This document shows, in pieces, positions 34,501 to 44,519 of a DNA stretch of 64,000 nt. The position numbers and the translations under genes were made by a program. The notes below the pieces were generated by a model, which worked only from the letters and a program-made list of their open reading frames with translations, had not been told where the DNA came from and did no database searches. The stretch spans positions 664,519-728,518 of the forward strand of contig NZ_MRST01000027.1 of the NCBI RefSeq assembly GCF_001902145.1, read 5' to 3'. The stretch is from Pseudomonas fluorescens (GTDB lineage Bacteria > Pseudomonadota > Gammaproteobacteria > Pseudomonadales > Pseudomonadaceae). Positions within the stretch are counted from its first letter, which is position 1. Every line of letters starts with the position of its first letter.

Positions 34501-37500
34501 AGGCGCGGCTCCTGCTCATCCTGCGGGTCGGCGCTCCAGTCCAGGTATTCAACCGGCGTGTTGCCGGGCTTGTGGATCACTTGCAGCATGTCTTCGCCGA
34601 CGTTCCAGCAGAACGAGGCGCGCAAGGCTTCGTGACGGGCGATCACCGCTTGCCAGGCCTGGGCAAAACGCTCCGGGTCCAGGGCGCTGTTGATGCGGTA
34701 GCGGTCCTGCATGTAATACAGGCCCGTGCCGGGCTCCAGCAGGGTGTGCAGCAGCAAGCCCTCCTGCATCGGGGTCAGCGGGTAGACGTCTTCGATGGCG
34801 CTGGCCGGTACCGGCAAGGCGTCCAGTTGCACCTGGGTCAGGCGCGCCAGGGGGAAGTCGGACGGCGTGAGGCCGCCGGCATCGTCCTGCAGGCAATGGG
34901 CGATAAGGCTGTGCAATTCGGCCAGGTAAGCCTCGGCTAACTCGCGAATGCACTGTTGATCGTGGCGCTCGCGGCTGAAGGTCCAACGCAGCACCAGTTC
35001 ACCGCCATACACCTGGCTGTCGATGCTCAGTTCATTGGGCAACGACGCATCCGGGTCATGGGCCAGGCCGGCGGATTCCTCCAGCGGATGGAACAGCGCA
35101 TCAGTGCCAAAGCTCTGGTCGAACTGGCCCAGGTAGTTGAAGGTGACCTGCGCGCTCGGCAATGCGGCCATGCTCTGCTTGCACAGGTCATCGGCCAGGT
35201 AACGCAGCACGCCATAACCCAAACCTTTATGGGGCACGCCACGCAGTTGCTCCTTGATCGCCTTGATCGAGTCGCCTTGCTCGGCCTGCGGCGTCAGGCG
35301 CAACGGATAGGCACTGGTGAACCAGCCCACGCTGCGGGTCAGGTCGATGTCGTCGAACAAGGTTTCGCGGCCATGGCCTTCCAGTTGGATCAGTGCCGAG
35401 GCCTGCCCGCTCCAGCGGCACAGCACGCGGGCCAGGGCGGTCAGCAGCAGGTCGTTGACCTGGGTGCGATAGGCACTCGGCGCCTGTTGCAGCAACTGCC
35501 GGGTGCGCTCGGCATCCAGGCGCACGCTGACCGTTTCGGCATCGCTATTGCGCCGTGCACCTTGGGGACGCTGTACTGGCAAGGCCACGGCGGGGCCAGC
35601 CAATTGCGCTTGCCACAGGCTCAACTCTTCGCGCAGGGATTCACTGTGGGCATAGGCTTGCAAGCGCGCAGCCCAATCACGCAGCGCGCTGGTCTTGGCC
35701 GGCAGGCTGACGGACTGGCCTTCACTCAGTTGGCGATAAACGTTTTGCAGGTCTTCCAGCAACACGCGCCACGACACACCGTCCACCACCAGGTGATGGA
35801 TGGCGATCAGCAAGCGTTGCTGGCCTTGCGGCCCGTCCACCAGCAAGGCACGCAACAGCGGCCCCTGTGCCAGGTCGAGGCTGCGCTGGGTATCGGTGAA
35901 TAACGCCGTGCATGCCTGCATGTCGCGCACCTGAGCCTGCAGCAGCACGCCGCCTTCCGGCACGCCCAGGTGTTCGGCATGCCATTGCGCGCCACGCGGC
36001 GTAAAGCTCAAGCGCAGCGCGTCGTGGTGTTCCAGCACCGCCAGCAGCGCTTGCTCCAGGCGATGGGCGTCGAGCAGTTGCAGTGGCTTGAGCACCAATG
36101 CCTGGTTCCAGTGCTGGCGCGCCGGGATGTCGGTGTCGAAGAACCAGTGCTGGATCGGCGTGAGGCCCGAGGGGCCGGTCAGCAAACCTTGCTCGGCGGT
36201 GATGTGCTCCGAGCGGGTCGCCACGGCAGCCAGACTCTGTACCGTCTGGTGCTGGAACAGGTCACGGGGGCTGAAATGAATCCCGGCCTGGCGCGCACGG
36301 CTCACCACCTGGATCGACAGGATCGAGTCGCCGCCCAGTTCAAAGAAGTTATCGTCGAGGCCCACTTGCTCTACGTTCAGCACCGCGCACCAGATGGCAG
36401 CCAGGCTGTGTTCCAGCTCGCTGCGCGGCGCCACGTAGGCTTGGCGATTGGCCTCCGGGTCCGGCTCCGGCAAGGCGCGGCGGTCGAGCTTGCCGTTGGC
36501 GGTCAGCGGCATGCTCTGCAGCACGATCAGATGCGTGGGCACCATGTAGTCCGGTAGCTGCGCCTTGAGGTGCGCCTTCAACGCGTCGCGCAAGACGGCG
36601 TGCTCGGCATCGCTGACCAGGTACGCCACCAGCTGCTTGCCGCTCGGCGCATCCAGTGCCAGCACCACCGCTTCGCGCACGGCCTCGTGTTCGAGCAAGC
36701 GCGTTTCGATTTCGCCCAGCTCGATGCGAAAGCCGCGGACCTTCACCTGATGGTCGATGCGCCCCAGGTACTCCACCAGGCCATCGGCGCGTTGGCGTAC
36801 CAGGTCGCCGGTGCGGTACAGGCGCCCGCCCTTGCCAGCAAACGGGTCTATGACAAAACGCTCCGCCGTCATCCCCGGCCGCTGGTGATAACCCAGGGCC
36901 AGGCCGGCGCCACCGATGTACAGCTCACCGCTGGCGCCCTGCGGCACCAGCGCCAGGTCGGCGTCGAGAATGTAAGCCACGCGCTCGCCGACGATGCTGC
37001 CGATCGGTACGCTGCCTGCGCCCTCCTCCAACTGCTCGGGCGCCAGGCTGGCCAGGGGCATCACCACGGTTTCGGTGGGGCCGTAGGCGTTGAAGAACAG
37101 CTGGGGCGTGAACGCTGCGCGGATGCGTTGCAGGTGTTCGCCGGTCAAGGCTTCGCCACCGGTGATGCACATACGCACCGGCAGCGTCTGTTGCTGGGTC
37201 GCCAGCCACTGCGCCAACTGGCTGCCGTAGCTGGGGGTGAAACCGAGCACATTGATGCGATGGGTACGGATCAGCGCGCAGATTTCCTCCGCATCCCACT
37301 GGCCCTGGGCGCGCAATACCACCCGCGCCCCGCACAGCAGCGGCACCAGCAAACGCTCGGTGGCGGCGTCGAAGTTGATCGAGTAAAAGTGCAGCTCGCA
37401 GTCATCCGGGCGCATGTCGAACCGCTCGATCACTGCCTGGCAATGCATGGCGATCTCACCGTGGGACACCACCACGCCCTTGGGCTTGCCCGTGGAACCC

Positions 37501-40500
37501 GAGGTGTAGATGAGGTACGCCTGGTGTTGCGCCAGACTCACGAACGGCAGCGTCTCGGTGGGGTAATTGGCCAGCACCGGCGAGTCATCCTCCAGGCACC
37601 AGCACGCCACCGTCGCCGGCAATTCACCAAGGGCTTCGAACAGGGCCGCATCACTGAGCAGCAGGCCGATGTCACTGTCTTCGATCATGTAGTGCAGACG
37701 GTCCAGCGGGTATTCCGGGTCCAGCGGCACATAGGCACCGCCGGCCTTGAGGATCGCCAGCAAACCGACGACCATTTCCAGCGAACGCGGCAGCGCCAGG
37801 CCCACGCGCACCTGCGGGCCCACGCCACGCTCGCGCAGCATCCAGGCCAGGCGGTTGGCGCGCTCATCCAGTTGCGCATAAGTGAGGGTCACACCGGCAA
37901 AGGTCAGCGCCGGGGCATCCGGCCGCTGGCTCGCCTGCTGGCTGAACAGTTGATGGATGCACTGGTCGAGGCGATGCTCGCCCTTCTCCACCCCCAGGCT
38001 GTCTTGCAAGGCGCGTTGCTCATCCGCGCTCAGCAACGGCAATTCGCTCAGACGCTGGCCGGGATCGGCGACCAACGCTTCGAGCAGGTTGCGCCAATGC
38101 TCGGCCATGCGCGCAATGCGTGGCTCGTCGAACAGGTCGGTGCTGTAGGTCAGGCAGCAACCCAGGCGATGGTCGAGGTCGGTGACTTCCAGGTTGAGGT
38201 CGAACTTGGTCGCCCGCGCATCGTTGGCCATGTACTCCACGGTCATGCCAGCCAGTTGGCGGCTTTGCTGGAATTCCCAGCGCTGCACGTTGCACATCAC
38301 CTGGAACAACGGGTTGTACGCCGCGCTGCGCGGCGGTTGCAGGGCTTCCACCAAGTGGTCGAACGGCAGGTCCTGGTGGGACTGGCCCTCGATCACGGTA
38401 TGACGCACCTGCTCGAACAACTCGCTGACCCGCATCTGCCCATTGAGCTGGCAACGCAGCACCTGGGTATTGAGGAACGCGCCAATCAAGCCTTCGCTTT
38501 CCGGACGGATACGGTTGGCCACTGGCGCGCCAATGCGCAGGTCGGTCTGGCCGCTGTAGCGGTAGAGCAACACCGCCAGGGTCGCGGTCATGGTCATGAA
38601 CAGCGTGAGGCCGTGTTGGGCGTTGAAGCCACGCACGCGGGCGGCCAGCTCATCGCTCAAATCAAACCGGTACAGCTCGCCCCGGTGGCTTTGCACCGGT
38701 GGCCGCGGACGGTCGCCGGGCAGTTCCAGCAATGGGTGTTCGTTGCCCAGTTGGGCGGTCCAGTAGTCCAGCTGACGCTGGCGCTCACCGGCTTCCATCC
38801 ACTGGCGTTGCCATACGCTGTAGTCAAGGTACTGCACCGGCAACGCTGGCAGCGGTGAGTCGCGCTCGTCGATAAAGGCTTCGTACAAGGCGCTGAGTTC
38901 ACGGGCAAAGATGTCCATGGCCCAGCCTTCTGTGACGATATGGTGCAGGGTCAGCACCAGGTAATGTTCCTGCTCGCCGGCCTTGACCAGGCAGGCGCGC
39001 AACAGCGGCCCGGTTTCCAGGTTGAACGGCGTGTGCGCCTCGACATCGGCCAGTTGCTGCAAACGCTGCTGGCGCTGCGGCTCATCCAGCACGGAGAAAT
39101 CCTGCCAGCCCATGCGCACATTGGTTTGCGACGAGACCTTCTGACAGGCCACACCGTCAACGCTTGGGAAAGTGGTGCGCAGGGTTTCATGACGCATGAT
39201 CAAGGCTTGCAAGGCCGCCTCGAAACGCCCCACATCCAGCACCCCGCGCAGGCGCGCCATACCGCCAACGTTATAGGCCGGGCTGTCCGGTTCCATCTGC
39301 CAGAGGAACCACATGCGCTGCTGGGAATAGGACAAGGGTACCGGCTGGCTGCGGTCGGCCTTGGCGATGGCAGTCTGTTGGTTGCGCTGGCCCGCCGCCT
39401 GGATCAGCCCGACCTGCTGGGCAAAATCGCCCAGCTCGCTGGCTTCGAACAGGGTGCGCAGGGGCAGTTCGACGTCACAGGCCTGGCGGGTGCGGGAGAT
39501 GATTTGCGTGGCCAGCAACGAGTGCCCGCCGAGTGCGAAAAAATCATCGCGCAGGCCGATGCGTGGCAGGCCAAGCACCTCGCGCCAGATCGCGGCGATT
39601 TGCAGTTGCAAAGGTGTGTGCGGTTCGACGTGTTCGCGGGTTTGCCATACCGGCTCTGGCAAGGCACGCCGGTCGAGCTTGCCGCTGGGGCTCAGGGGCA
39701 TGGCGTCCAGGCGCATCAGCAGCGCGGGCACCATGTACTCCGGCAACTCGGCGGCCAGGGCGATTTTGACCCTTTGCTCATCCAGTTCGGTGTCGGCGGT
39801 GTAGTAGCCGATCAACTGTGCATCACGCACCAGCACCACGGCCTGGGCGATGCCGCCCAGGGCCAGCAGGCGCGCTTCGATTTCTTCCGGCTCCACCCGG
39901 AAACCTCGCAGCTTGACCTGCTGATCGAGGCGCCCGAGGTATTCGAGCACGCCATCGGCATTCCAGCGCGCACGGTCACCGGTGCGATACAAGCGGGTGC
40001 CCGCCGCGCCCAGGGGGTCGGCGACAAACCGTTCGGCCGTCAGCCCGGCACGGCCCAGGTAACCCCGCGCCAGGCCGATACCGCCGATGCACAATTCGCC
40101 CGGCACACCGGTCGGCAGCGGGTTGAGCTGCTCGTCCAGTACGCGGCAGATCACATTGCCCAATGGCCGGCCAATCGGCGAGCGCTCGCCATCCGAGGCA
40201 GCGCACTGCCAGTGGGTGACGTTGATCGCGGTCTCGGTCGGGCCATAGCGGTTGTGCAATTGCACCGCTGGCAAGCGCGCCAGTACGCGGTTACGCAGCT
40301 CGGCGGGCAAGGCTTCGCCGCCGGAGAACACACGACGCAGGCTGGTGCATTCGGCCACCAGCGGCTCGTCGATAAACAGCTGCAGCAGCGGCGGCACGAA
40401 GTGCAGCGTGGTCACCCCATGCTCCCGCACAAGCTGCGCGATACGGTGTGGGTCGCGATGTTCGCCCGGCCCGGCCAATACCAGGCGGCAGCCGGTAATC

Positions 40501-43500
40501 AACGGCCAGAAGCATTCCCACACCGACACGTCGAAACTGATCGGCGCCTTTTGCATCAGCACATCGGTTTCATTCAGTTGATAGGTGGCCTGCATCCATT
40601 GCAAACGCTCGGCAAGGGCGCCGTGGGTGTTGCCCACGCCTTTGGGTTGGCCGGTGGAACCGGAGGTGTAGATCACGTAGGCAAGATTATCGCCGTGCAG
40701 GTGCAAGCCTGGCGCCTGGGTGGGCCAGCTGTCGAGGTGCAGGCTGTCCATGGCAATCACGCACACGCCTTCGGCGCTGGGCAGGTGGGGGAGCAAGGCG
40801 GTCTGGGTGAGCAACAGTTGCACGCCGCTGTCCTTGAGCATGTAGGCCAGGCGCTCGGCGGGGTAATCCGGGTCCAGCGGCACGTAGGCGCCACCGGCCT
40901 TGATGATGGCGAGCAGGCCGATCAGCAGTTGCGGCGAACGCTCGGCGGCGATGGCCACGCACACGTCCGGGCCGACGCCTTTGTCGCGCAGGTAATGGGC
41001 CAGGCGGTTAGCCTGGGTGTGCAGTTGGGCAAAGGTCAGGCTGCCGTCCTGCCAGACCAGTGCGGTGGCGTCCGACGTTTGTTGGCTGAGCAGGTCGGGC
41101 AGCCAGCGTCGAGCCGGCGCGCAGGGTGCTTCACTCCAGGCCTGCTGTTCGTCGGCCTGCATCAACGGCAGGTCACCGATAGCGTGTTGCGGTTGCGCGC
41201 ACACCGCGTGCAGCAGGTGAATGAAATGCTCGGCCAGGCGCTGGATGGTCGCGCAATCGAACAGCTCGTCGGCGTAGTCGAACGACAGGCTCAAGCGCCC
41301 ATTGCGGTCTTCTTCGCTGTGCAGTTGCAGGTCGAACTTGGCTTCGCGGCTGTGCCAGGGCAACTCATCGGCCAGCAGGCCCGGCAGGCGGCGCAAGGCA
41401 CTGAGGTCACGTTGCTGGTGGTTGAACATGACCTGGAACAGGCCCTGTTCGCGGGCCTGGGGGAAGGCTTCCAGCAGTTGCTCAAAGGGCAGGTCCTGAT
41501 GGGCCTGGGCGGCCAATGTGGTCTCGCGAGTGGCGGCCAACAGCTGGTTGAACGGCAGGCGCCCGTCCAGCTCGGCGCGCAGCACCAGGGTGTTGATAAA
41601 GAAGCCGATCAGGCCCTGGGTTTCCTGGCGCGGGCGGTTGGCATTGGGCACGCCGATACGGATGTCGCGCTGGCCGCTGTAGCGATAGAGCAAGGTCTGG
41701 AACGTCGCCAGCAACAGCATGAACGGCGTCGTTTCATGGGCCTGGGCGGTCTGGCGGATCGCCGCACTGAGGCGCGCATCCAGGCGCTGGCTATGGCGCG
41801 AGGCGCTGTGCCGATGCTGGGCGGCACGCGGGTGATCGGTGGCCAGGTTCAGGGCTGGATGCTCGTCACCCAACTGCGCTTTCCAGTACGTCAGCTGTCG
41901 CTGGCCCTCGCCTTCGGCCAGCCATTGGCGCTGCCAGCTGCCGTAGTCGGCGTACTGCAAGGCCAACGGCGGCAGCTCCAGGGGCTGGCCTTGGGCGGCA
42001 GCGGCGTACAAGCGCGAGAACTCGTCGATCAGGATATTCAGCGACCAACCGTCGGCAATGATGTGGTGCAAGGTCACCAATAGCTGGTGCTCTTCATCGT
42101 CCAGGCGCACCAGGTTGACCCGCAGCAACGGGCCTTTTTCCAGGTTGAACGGGCTGCGCGCCTGGTCTTCGCGGACCTGTTGCGCACGGGCTTCGCGTTC
42201 GGTGTTGGGCAAGTCACTGAGGTCGATGACCGGCAGTTCGAAATCCGCCGTAGCCTCGACACGCTGGAACGCCTGGCCGTCGCGCTCGTAGAAGCGCGTG
42301 CGCAAGGCTTCATGACGCTGGATCAGTTGCTGGAAGCTGTGGCGCAGTGCGTCTTCATCCAGCTCGCCGCGCAGGTGCAAGGCGCCGGGAATGGTGTAGG
42401 CGCTGCTGTGGGGGTCCAATTGCCAGGTGATCCACAGGCGGTTCTGTGCCAGGGATTGAGGCAGGTCTTCTTGACGTGACAGCACGTGGATTGCGCCTTG
42501 GGCAACGCCGCCATCCTGTTGCAGCTGCGCGACGGCCGTGGCGAAGGCGGCGAGGGTCGGCGCTTCGAACAGCAGGCGCAGGTTCAGCTCCAGCCCCAGG
42601 CTTTCGCGCAGGCGGGCGACCACTTGGGTCGCGGTGATGGAGTTGCCCCCCAGCAGGAAAAAGTGATCGTCGCCCGCCACATGAGCCACTTGCAGTTGCT
42701 CGCACCAGATCGCCGCGATCTGCTGTTGCAGGTCCGATTCCAGCGCCACTTCGCTCGCCTGCCCCGGCTGCCCAGGGAACTGCGCGTAGCTGTCGAGGCT
42801 GCCATCGGCATGCCGAATCGCACAGGCGGCACGCTGCACTTTACCGCTGGAGGTCTTCGGCAAGGCGCCTGGGTTGAGCAGCACCACCACGCTCGGGGCT
42901 TGCTGGCAGGCCTCGGCCACCGCTTGGCGGATCGCCTTGATCAGCGCTTCGGGCGGCAGGATTTTTTGCACGCTGCGGCTGATTTCCGCCGCGATGCCGA
43001 TGCCTTCCAGGCCCTGGTCATTGACCGCAAACGCGGCGACCCGGCCCTTGCGTACCACCTCCACTTCGCGCTCGATGGTCTGTTCGATGTCCTGGGGGTA
43101 GAGGTTATGGCCGCGCACGATCAGCAGGTCTTTCAGGCGCCCGGTGATGTACACCTCACCGTCGCGGATAAAGCCCAGGTCACCGGTGCGCAACCAGGTA
43201 CGGCCAGCGTGCTGGACGAAGGTCTTGGCGCTGGCTTCGGGGTTGCGCCAGTAGCCGTGGGCGATGCTCGGGCCCGTGGCCCAGAGTTCACCGACGCACT
43301 GGTCGGGCAGCTCGGTGAGCGTGTGCGGGTCGGCGATCAGCACGGCGTGGTCCGGCTGGCTGGTGCCGCAACTCATGATCGCAGGGCCCTGCCCCGGTTC
43401 GGCGCGGTTGGCGGCCAGCGCCTGTTCGTCCAGGCGCAGGGCGGGAATGCCATGGCCACGGGTGCCGCCGGCGACAAACAGGGTGGCTTCGGCCAGGCCG

Positions 43501-44468
43501 TAGGAGGCGAAGAAATTATTCGGGGTGAAACCACAGGCGGCGAATTTTTCCGCGAAGCGTTCCAGGGTGTCGAGGCGGATCGGCTCGGAACCCGAATAGG
43601 CCACGCGCCAGCGGCTCAAATCCAGGCGCTCCAGGGCCGACTCACTGACCCGTTCGCTGCACAGGCGGTAGGCGAAGTCCGGGCCACCGCTGATGGTACC
43701 GCCGTATTCGCTGATCGCCTCCAGCCAGCGCAAGGGCCGGCCGAGGAAGTAGGCCGGCGACATCAACACGCAGGGCACGCCGCTGAAGATCGGTTGCAGC
43801 AGGCCGCCGATCAGGCCCATGTCGTGGTACAGCGGCAACCAGCTGACGATCACGTCATCGGGGTTGAGGTCGATGCCAAAACCACGGCGGATCAGCACTT
43901 CGTTGGCCACCAGGTTGCCGTGGCTGACTTGCACGCCCTTGGGCAACGCGGTGGAGCCGGAGGTGTATTGCAGGAACGCAATATCGTCGGCCTTGAGGTC
44001 GGGCGCGACCCACTGGTCGGCCTGCTGCGCATCCAGGGTATCCACGCTCAACACCGGCGGTGCGTTTTCAATCTGCGCCAGGCCCTCGCTGAGGCTGGCA
44101 ATGGTCAACAGCAGCCGCGGCTCGGCATCGCTGATGATCGACAGCAGACGCTCCTGGTGATGACGGCGCGTGGATTCCGGCGGATACGCCGGCACCGCGA
44201 TCACCCCGGCGTACAGGCAACCAAAGAACGCCGCCACATAGTCCGGGCCACTCGGGAACAGCAACACCGCACGCTCGCCCAGGCCAGCGTTGGCTTGCAA
44301 GGCGGCGGCGATGGTGCGGGCGCGTTGGTCGAGGTCGCGATAACTGAGCACCACACTGTGCTCGGCGCTCTCGGCGAGGAAGCGCAACGCCACCTGGTCC
44401 GGCGTCTGCGCAGCACGCTGTTGAAGGGACTGGACCAGGGTACGGGGGAGTTCGAAGGCGTCCATCAT
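31572..44468 (-). CDS. pvdL: Pyoverdine chromophore non-ribosomal peptide synthetase PvdL
   Basis: A 4298-aa synthetase starting pyoverdine assembly. Modules in order, with rough residues: fatty acyl-AMP ligase-like domain (1-585, TSGSTALPKGVQVSH) and carrier (Ser in LGGNSITA near 612); C (655-1090, HHIIADGWS), A (1110-1620) and carrier (LGGHSLLATQ near 1646); C (1700-2130, HHIVTEGWA), A (2150-2680), carrier (LGGDSILS near 2709) and epimerase (2750-3200, HHLVVDGVSWR); C (3215-3650, NHHILIDAW), A (3680-4180) and carrier (near 4229). There is no thioesterase, so the product is passed on. By analogy with P. aeruginosa it acylates, then joins L-Glu, D-Tyr and L-Dab. Length and domain order match PvdL. 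Two adjacent ATG codons (44468, 44465) are possible starts. It lies 51 bases after pvdG. Confidence 0.97.
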   Translation of the reverse strand: MMDAFELPRTLVQSLQQRAAQTPDQVALRFLAESAEHSVVLSYRDLDQRARTIAAALQANAGLGERAVLLFPSGPDYVAAFFGCLYAGVIAVPAYPPESTRRHHQERLLSIISDAEPRLLLTIASLSEGLAQIENAPPVLSVDTLDAQQADQWVAPDLKADDIAFLQYTSGSTALPKGVQVSHGNLVANEVLIRRGFGIDLNPDDVIVSWLPLYHDMGLIGGLLQPIFSGVPCVLMSPAYFLGRPLRWLEAISEYGGTISGGPDFAYRLCSERVSESALERLDLSRWRVAYSGSEPIRLDTLERFAEKFAACGFTPNNFFASYGLAEATLFVAGGTRGHGIPALRLDEQALAANRAEPGQGPAIMSCGTSQPDHAVLIADPHTLTELPDQCVGELWATGPSIAHGYWRNPEASAKTFVQHAGRTWLRTGDLGFIRDGEVYITGRLKDLLIVRGHNLYPQDIEQTIEREVEVVRKGRVAAFAVNDQGLEGIGIAAEISRSVQKILPPEALIKAIRQAVAEACQQAPSVVVLLNPGALPKTSSGKVQRAACAIRHADGSLDSYAQFPGQPGQASEVALESDLQQQIAAIWCEQLQVAHVAGDDHFFLLGGNSITATQVVARLRESLGLELNLRLLFEAPTLAAFATAVAQLQQDGGVAQGAIHVLSRQEDLPQSLAQNRLWITWQLDPHSSAYTIPGALHLRGELDEDALRHSFQQLIQRHEALRTRFYERDGQAFQRVEATADFELPVIDLSDLPNTEREARAQQVREDQARSPFNLEKGPLLRVNLVRLDDEEHQLLVTLHHIIADGWSLNILIDEFSRLYAAAAQGQPLELPPLALQYADYGSWQRQWLAEGEGQRQLTYWKAQLGDEHPALNLATDHPRAAQHRHSASRHSQRLDARLSAAIRQTAQAHETTPFMLLLATFQTLLYRYSGQRDIRIGVPNANRPRQETQGLIGFFINTLVLRAELDGRLPFNQLLAATRETTLAAQAHQDLPFEQLLEAFPQAREQGLFQVMFNHQQRDLSALRRLPGLLADELPWHSREAKFDLQLHSEEDRNGRLSLSFDYADELFDCATIQRLAEHFIHLLHAVCAQPQHAIGDLPLMQADEQQAWSEAPCAPARRWLPDLLSQQTSDATALVWQDGSLTFAQLHTQANRLAHYLRDKGVGPDVCVAIAAERSPQLLIGLLAIIKAGGAYVPLDPDYPAERLAYMLKDSGVQLLLTQTALLPHLPSAEGVCVIAMDSLHLDSWPTQAPGLHLHGDNLAYVIYTSGSTGQPKGVGNTHGALAERLQWMQATYQLNETDVLMQKAPISFDVSVWECFWPLITGCRLVLAGPGEHRDPHRIAQLVREHGVTTLHFVPPLLQLFIDEPLVAECTSLRRVFSGGEALPAELRNRVLARLPAVQLHNRYGPTETAINVTHWQCAASDGERSPIGRPLGNVICRVLDEQLNPLPTGVPGELCIGGIGLARGYLGRAGLTAERFVADPLGAAGTRLYRTGDRARWNADGVLEYLGRLDQQVKLRGFRVEPEEIEARLLALGGIAQAVVLVRDAQLIGYYTADTELDEQRVKIALAAELPEYMVPALLMRLDAMPLSPSGKLDRRALPEPVWQTREHVEPHTPLQLQIAAIWREVLGLPRIGLRDDFFALGGHSLLATQIISRTRQACDVELPLRTLFEASELGDFAQQVGLIQAAGQRNQQTAIAKADRSQPVPLSYSQQRMWFLWQMEPDSPAYNVGGMARLRGVLDVGRFEAALQALIMRHETLRTTFPSVDGVACQKVSSQTNVRMGWQDFSVLDEPQRQQRLQQLADVEAHTPFNLETGPLLRACLVKAGEQEHYLVLTLHHIVTEGWAMDIFARELSALYEAFIDERDSPLPALPVQYLDYSVWQRQWMEAGERQRQLDYWTAQLGNEHPLLELPGDRPRPPVQSHRGELYRFDLSDELAARVRGFNAQHGLTLFMTMTATLAVLLYRYSGQTDLRIGAPVANRIRPESEGLIGAFLNTQVLRCQLNGQMRVSELFEQVRHTVIEGQSHQDLPFDHLVEALQPPRSAAYNPLFQVMCNVQRWEFQQSRQLAGMTVEYMANDARATKFDLNLEVTDLDHRLGCCLTYSTDLFDEPRIARMAEHWRNLLEALVADPGQRLSELPLLSADEQRALQDSLGVEKGEHRLDQCIHQLFSQQASQRPDAPALTFAGVTLTYAQLDERANRLAWMLRERGVGPQVRVGLALPRSLEMVVGLLAILKAGGAYVPLDPEYPLDRLHYMIEDSDIGLLLSDAALFEALGELPATVACWCLEDDSPVLANYPTETLPFVSLAQHQAYLIYTSGSTGKPKGVVVSHGEIAMHCQAVIERFDMRPDDCELHFYSINFDAATERLLVPLLCGARVVLRAQGQWDAEEICALIRTHRINVLGFTPSYGSQLAQWLATQQQTLPVRMCITGGEALTGEHLQRIRAAFTPQLFFNAYGPTETVVMPLASLAPEQLEEGAGSVPIGSIVGERVAYILDADLALVPQGASGELYIGGAGLALGYHQRPGMTAERFVIDPFAGKGGRLYRTGDLVRQRADGLVEYLGRIDHQVKVRGFRIELGEIETRLLEHEAVREAVVLALDAPSGKQLVAYLVSDAEHAVLRDALKAHLKAQLPDYMVPTHLIVLQSMPLTANGKLDRRALPEPDPEANRQAYVAPRSELEHSLAAIWCAVLNVEQVGLDDNFFELGGDSILSIQVVSRARQAGIHFSPRDLFQHQTVQSLAAVATRSEHITAEQGLLTGPSGLTPIQHWFFDTDIPARQHWNQALVLKPLQLLDAHRLEQALLAVLEHHDALRLSFTPRGAQWHAEHLGVPEGGVLLQAQVRDMQACTALFTDTQRSLDLAQGPLLRALLVDGPQGQQRLLIAIHHLVVDGVSWRVLLEDLQNVYRQLSEGQSVSLPAKTSALRDWAARLQAYAHSESLREELSLWQAQLAGPAVALPVQRPQGARRNSDAETVSVRLDAERTRQLLQQAPSAYRTQVNDLLLTALARVLCRWSGQASALIQLEGHGRETLFDDIDLTRSVGWFTSAYPLRLTPQAEQGDSIKAIKEQLRGVPHKGLGYGVLRYLADDLCKQSMAALPSAQVTFNYLGQFDQSFGTDALFHPLEESAGLAHDPDASLPNELSIDSQVYGGELVLRWTFSRERHDQQCIRELAEAYLAELHSLIAHCLQDDAGGLTPSDFPLARLTQVQLDALPVPASAIEDVYPLTPMQEGLLLHTLLEPGTGLYYMQDRYRINSALDPERFAQAWQAVIARHEALRASFCWNVGEDMLQVIHKPGNTPVEYLDWSADPQDEQEPRLQALLKAEREAGFDLLNQAPFHLRLIRVGEARYWFMMSNHHILIDAWCRSLLMNDFFDIYTALGEGRDAQLATPPRYRDYIAWLQRQDLNEARQWWQQNLQGFERATPIPSDRPFLREHAGGSGGMVVGDCYTRLDARDGAQLRELAQAHQLTVNTFAQAAWALVLRRLSGDRDVLFGVTVAGRPVDMPEMQRTVGLFINSIALRVKLPDDGQTCSVRQWLSALLDSNMQLREYEYLPLVTIQEHSELPKGQPLFDSLFVFENAPVEVSVLDRAQSLNATSDSGRTHTNFPLTAVCYPGDDLGLHLSYDQRYFDESTVQGMLAEFKRLLLALVQGFHGDMAELPLIGEQEREFLVAGCNQSEQAYPLETSYIELFEAQVAGHPQRIAASCLDQQWSYDELNRRSNGLGHALIAAGVSLDQPVALLAERGLDLLGMIIGSFKAGAGYLPLDPGLPGPRLSRIIDLSRTPLLVCTEACREQAIELLQGVDCQLLVWEEVPARGENPGIYSGPDNLAYVIYTSGSTGLPKGVMVEQRGMLNNQLSKVPYLDLSDADVIAQTASQSFDISVWQFLAAPLFGARVDIVPNTIAHDPQGLLAHVQAQGITVLESVPPLIQGMLAQERISLEGLRWMLPTGEAMPPELAHQWLLRYPQIGLVNAYGPAECSDDVAFFRVDLASTRGTYLPIGTPTDNNRLYLLDGALELVAQGAVGELCVAGTGVGRGYVSDPLRTAQVFVPNPFGAPGERLYRTGDLARRRSDGVLEYVGRIDHQVKIRGYRIELGEIEARLHEQPHVRDAAVGVQEGINGKHLVGYLVAADATLDPSEQLERIKQRLRAELPEYMVPLHWLWLERLPLNANGKLDRKALPVLEIGQLHNQDYVAPRTELETTLAGIWAEVLKVERVGVQDNFFELGGHSLLATQIASRVQKTLQRDVPLRAMFECSTVAELAEYIEGVVGNEISAEKVDRLSDLMAELEGL

Positions 44469-44519
44469 GGGGTTCCTGCCTGAAATCGGCTTACGGGGAA
44501 TTCGGGAAGTCGGTGGGGT

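Noticed and set aside
32574..42083. Long open frames on the strand opposite pvdL (788, 762 and 1047 codons)
   Set aside because: They mirror the GC-rich third positions of pvdL, have no ribosome sites and encode Gln/His/Arg-rich sequences without domains.
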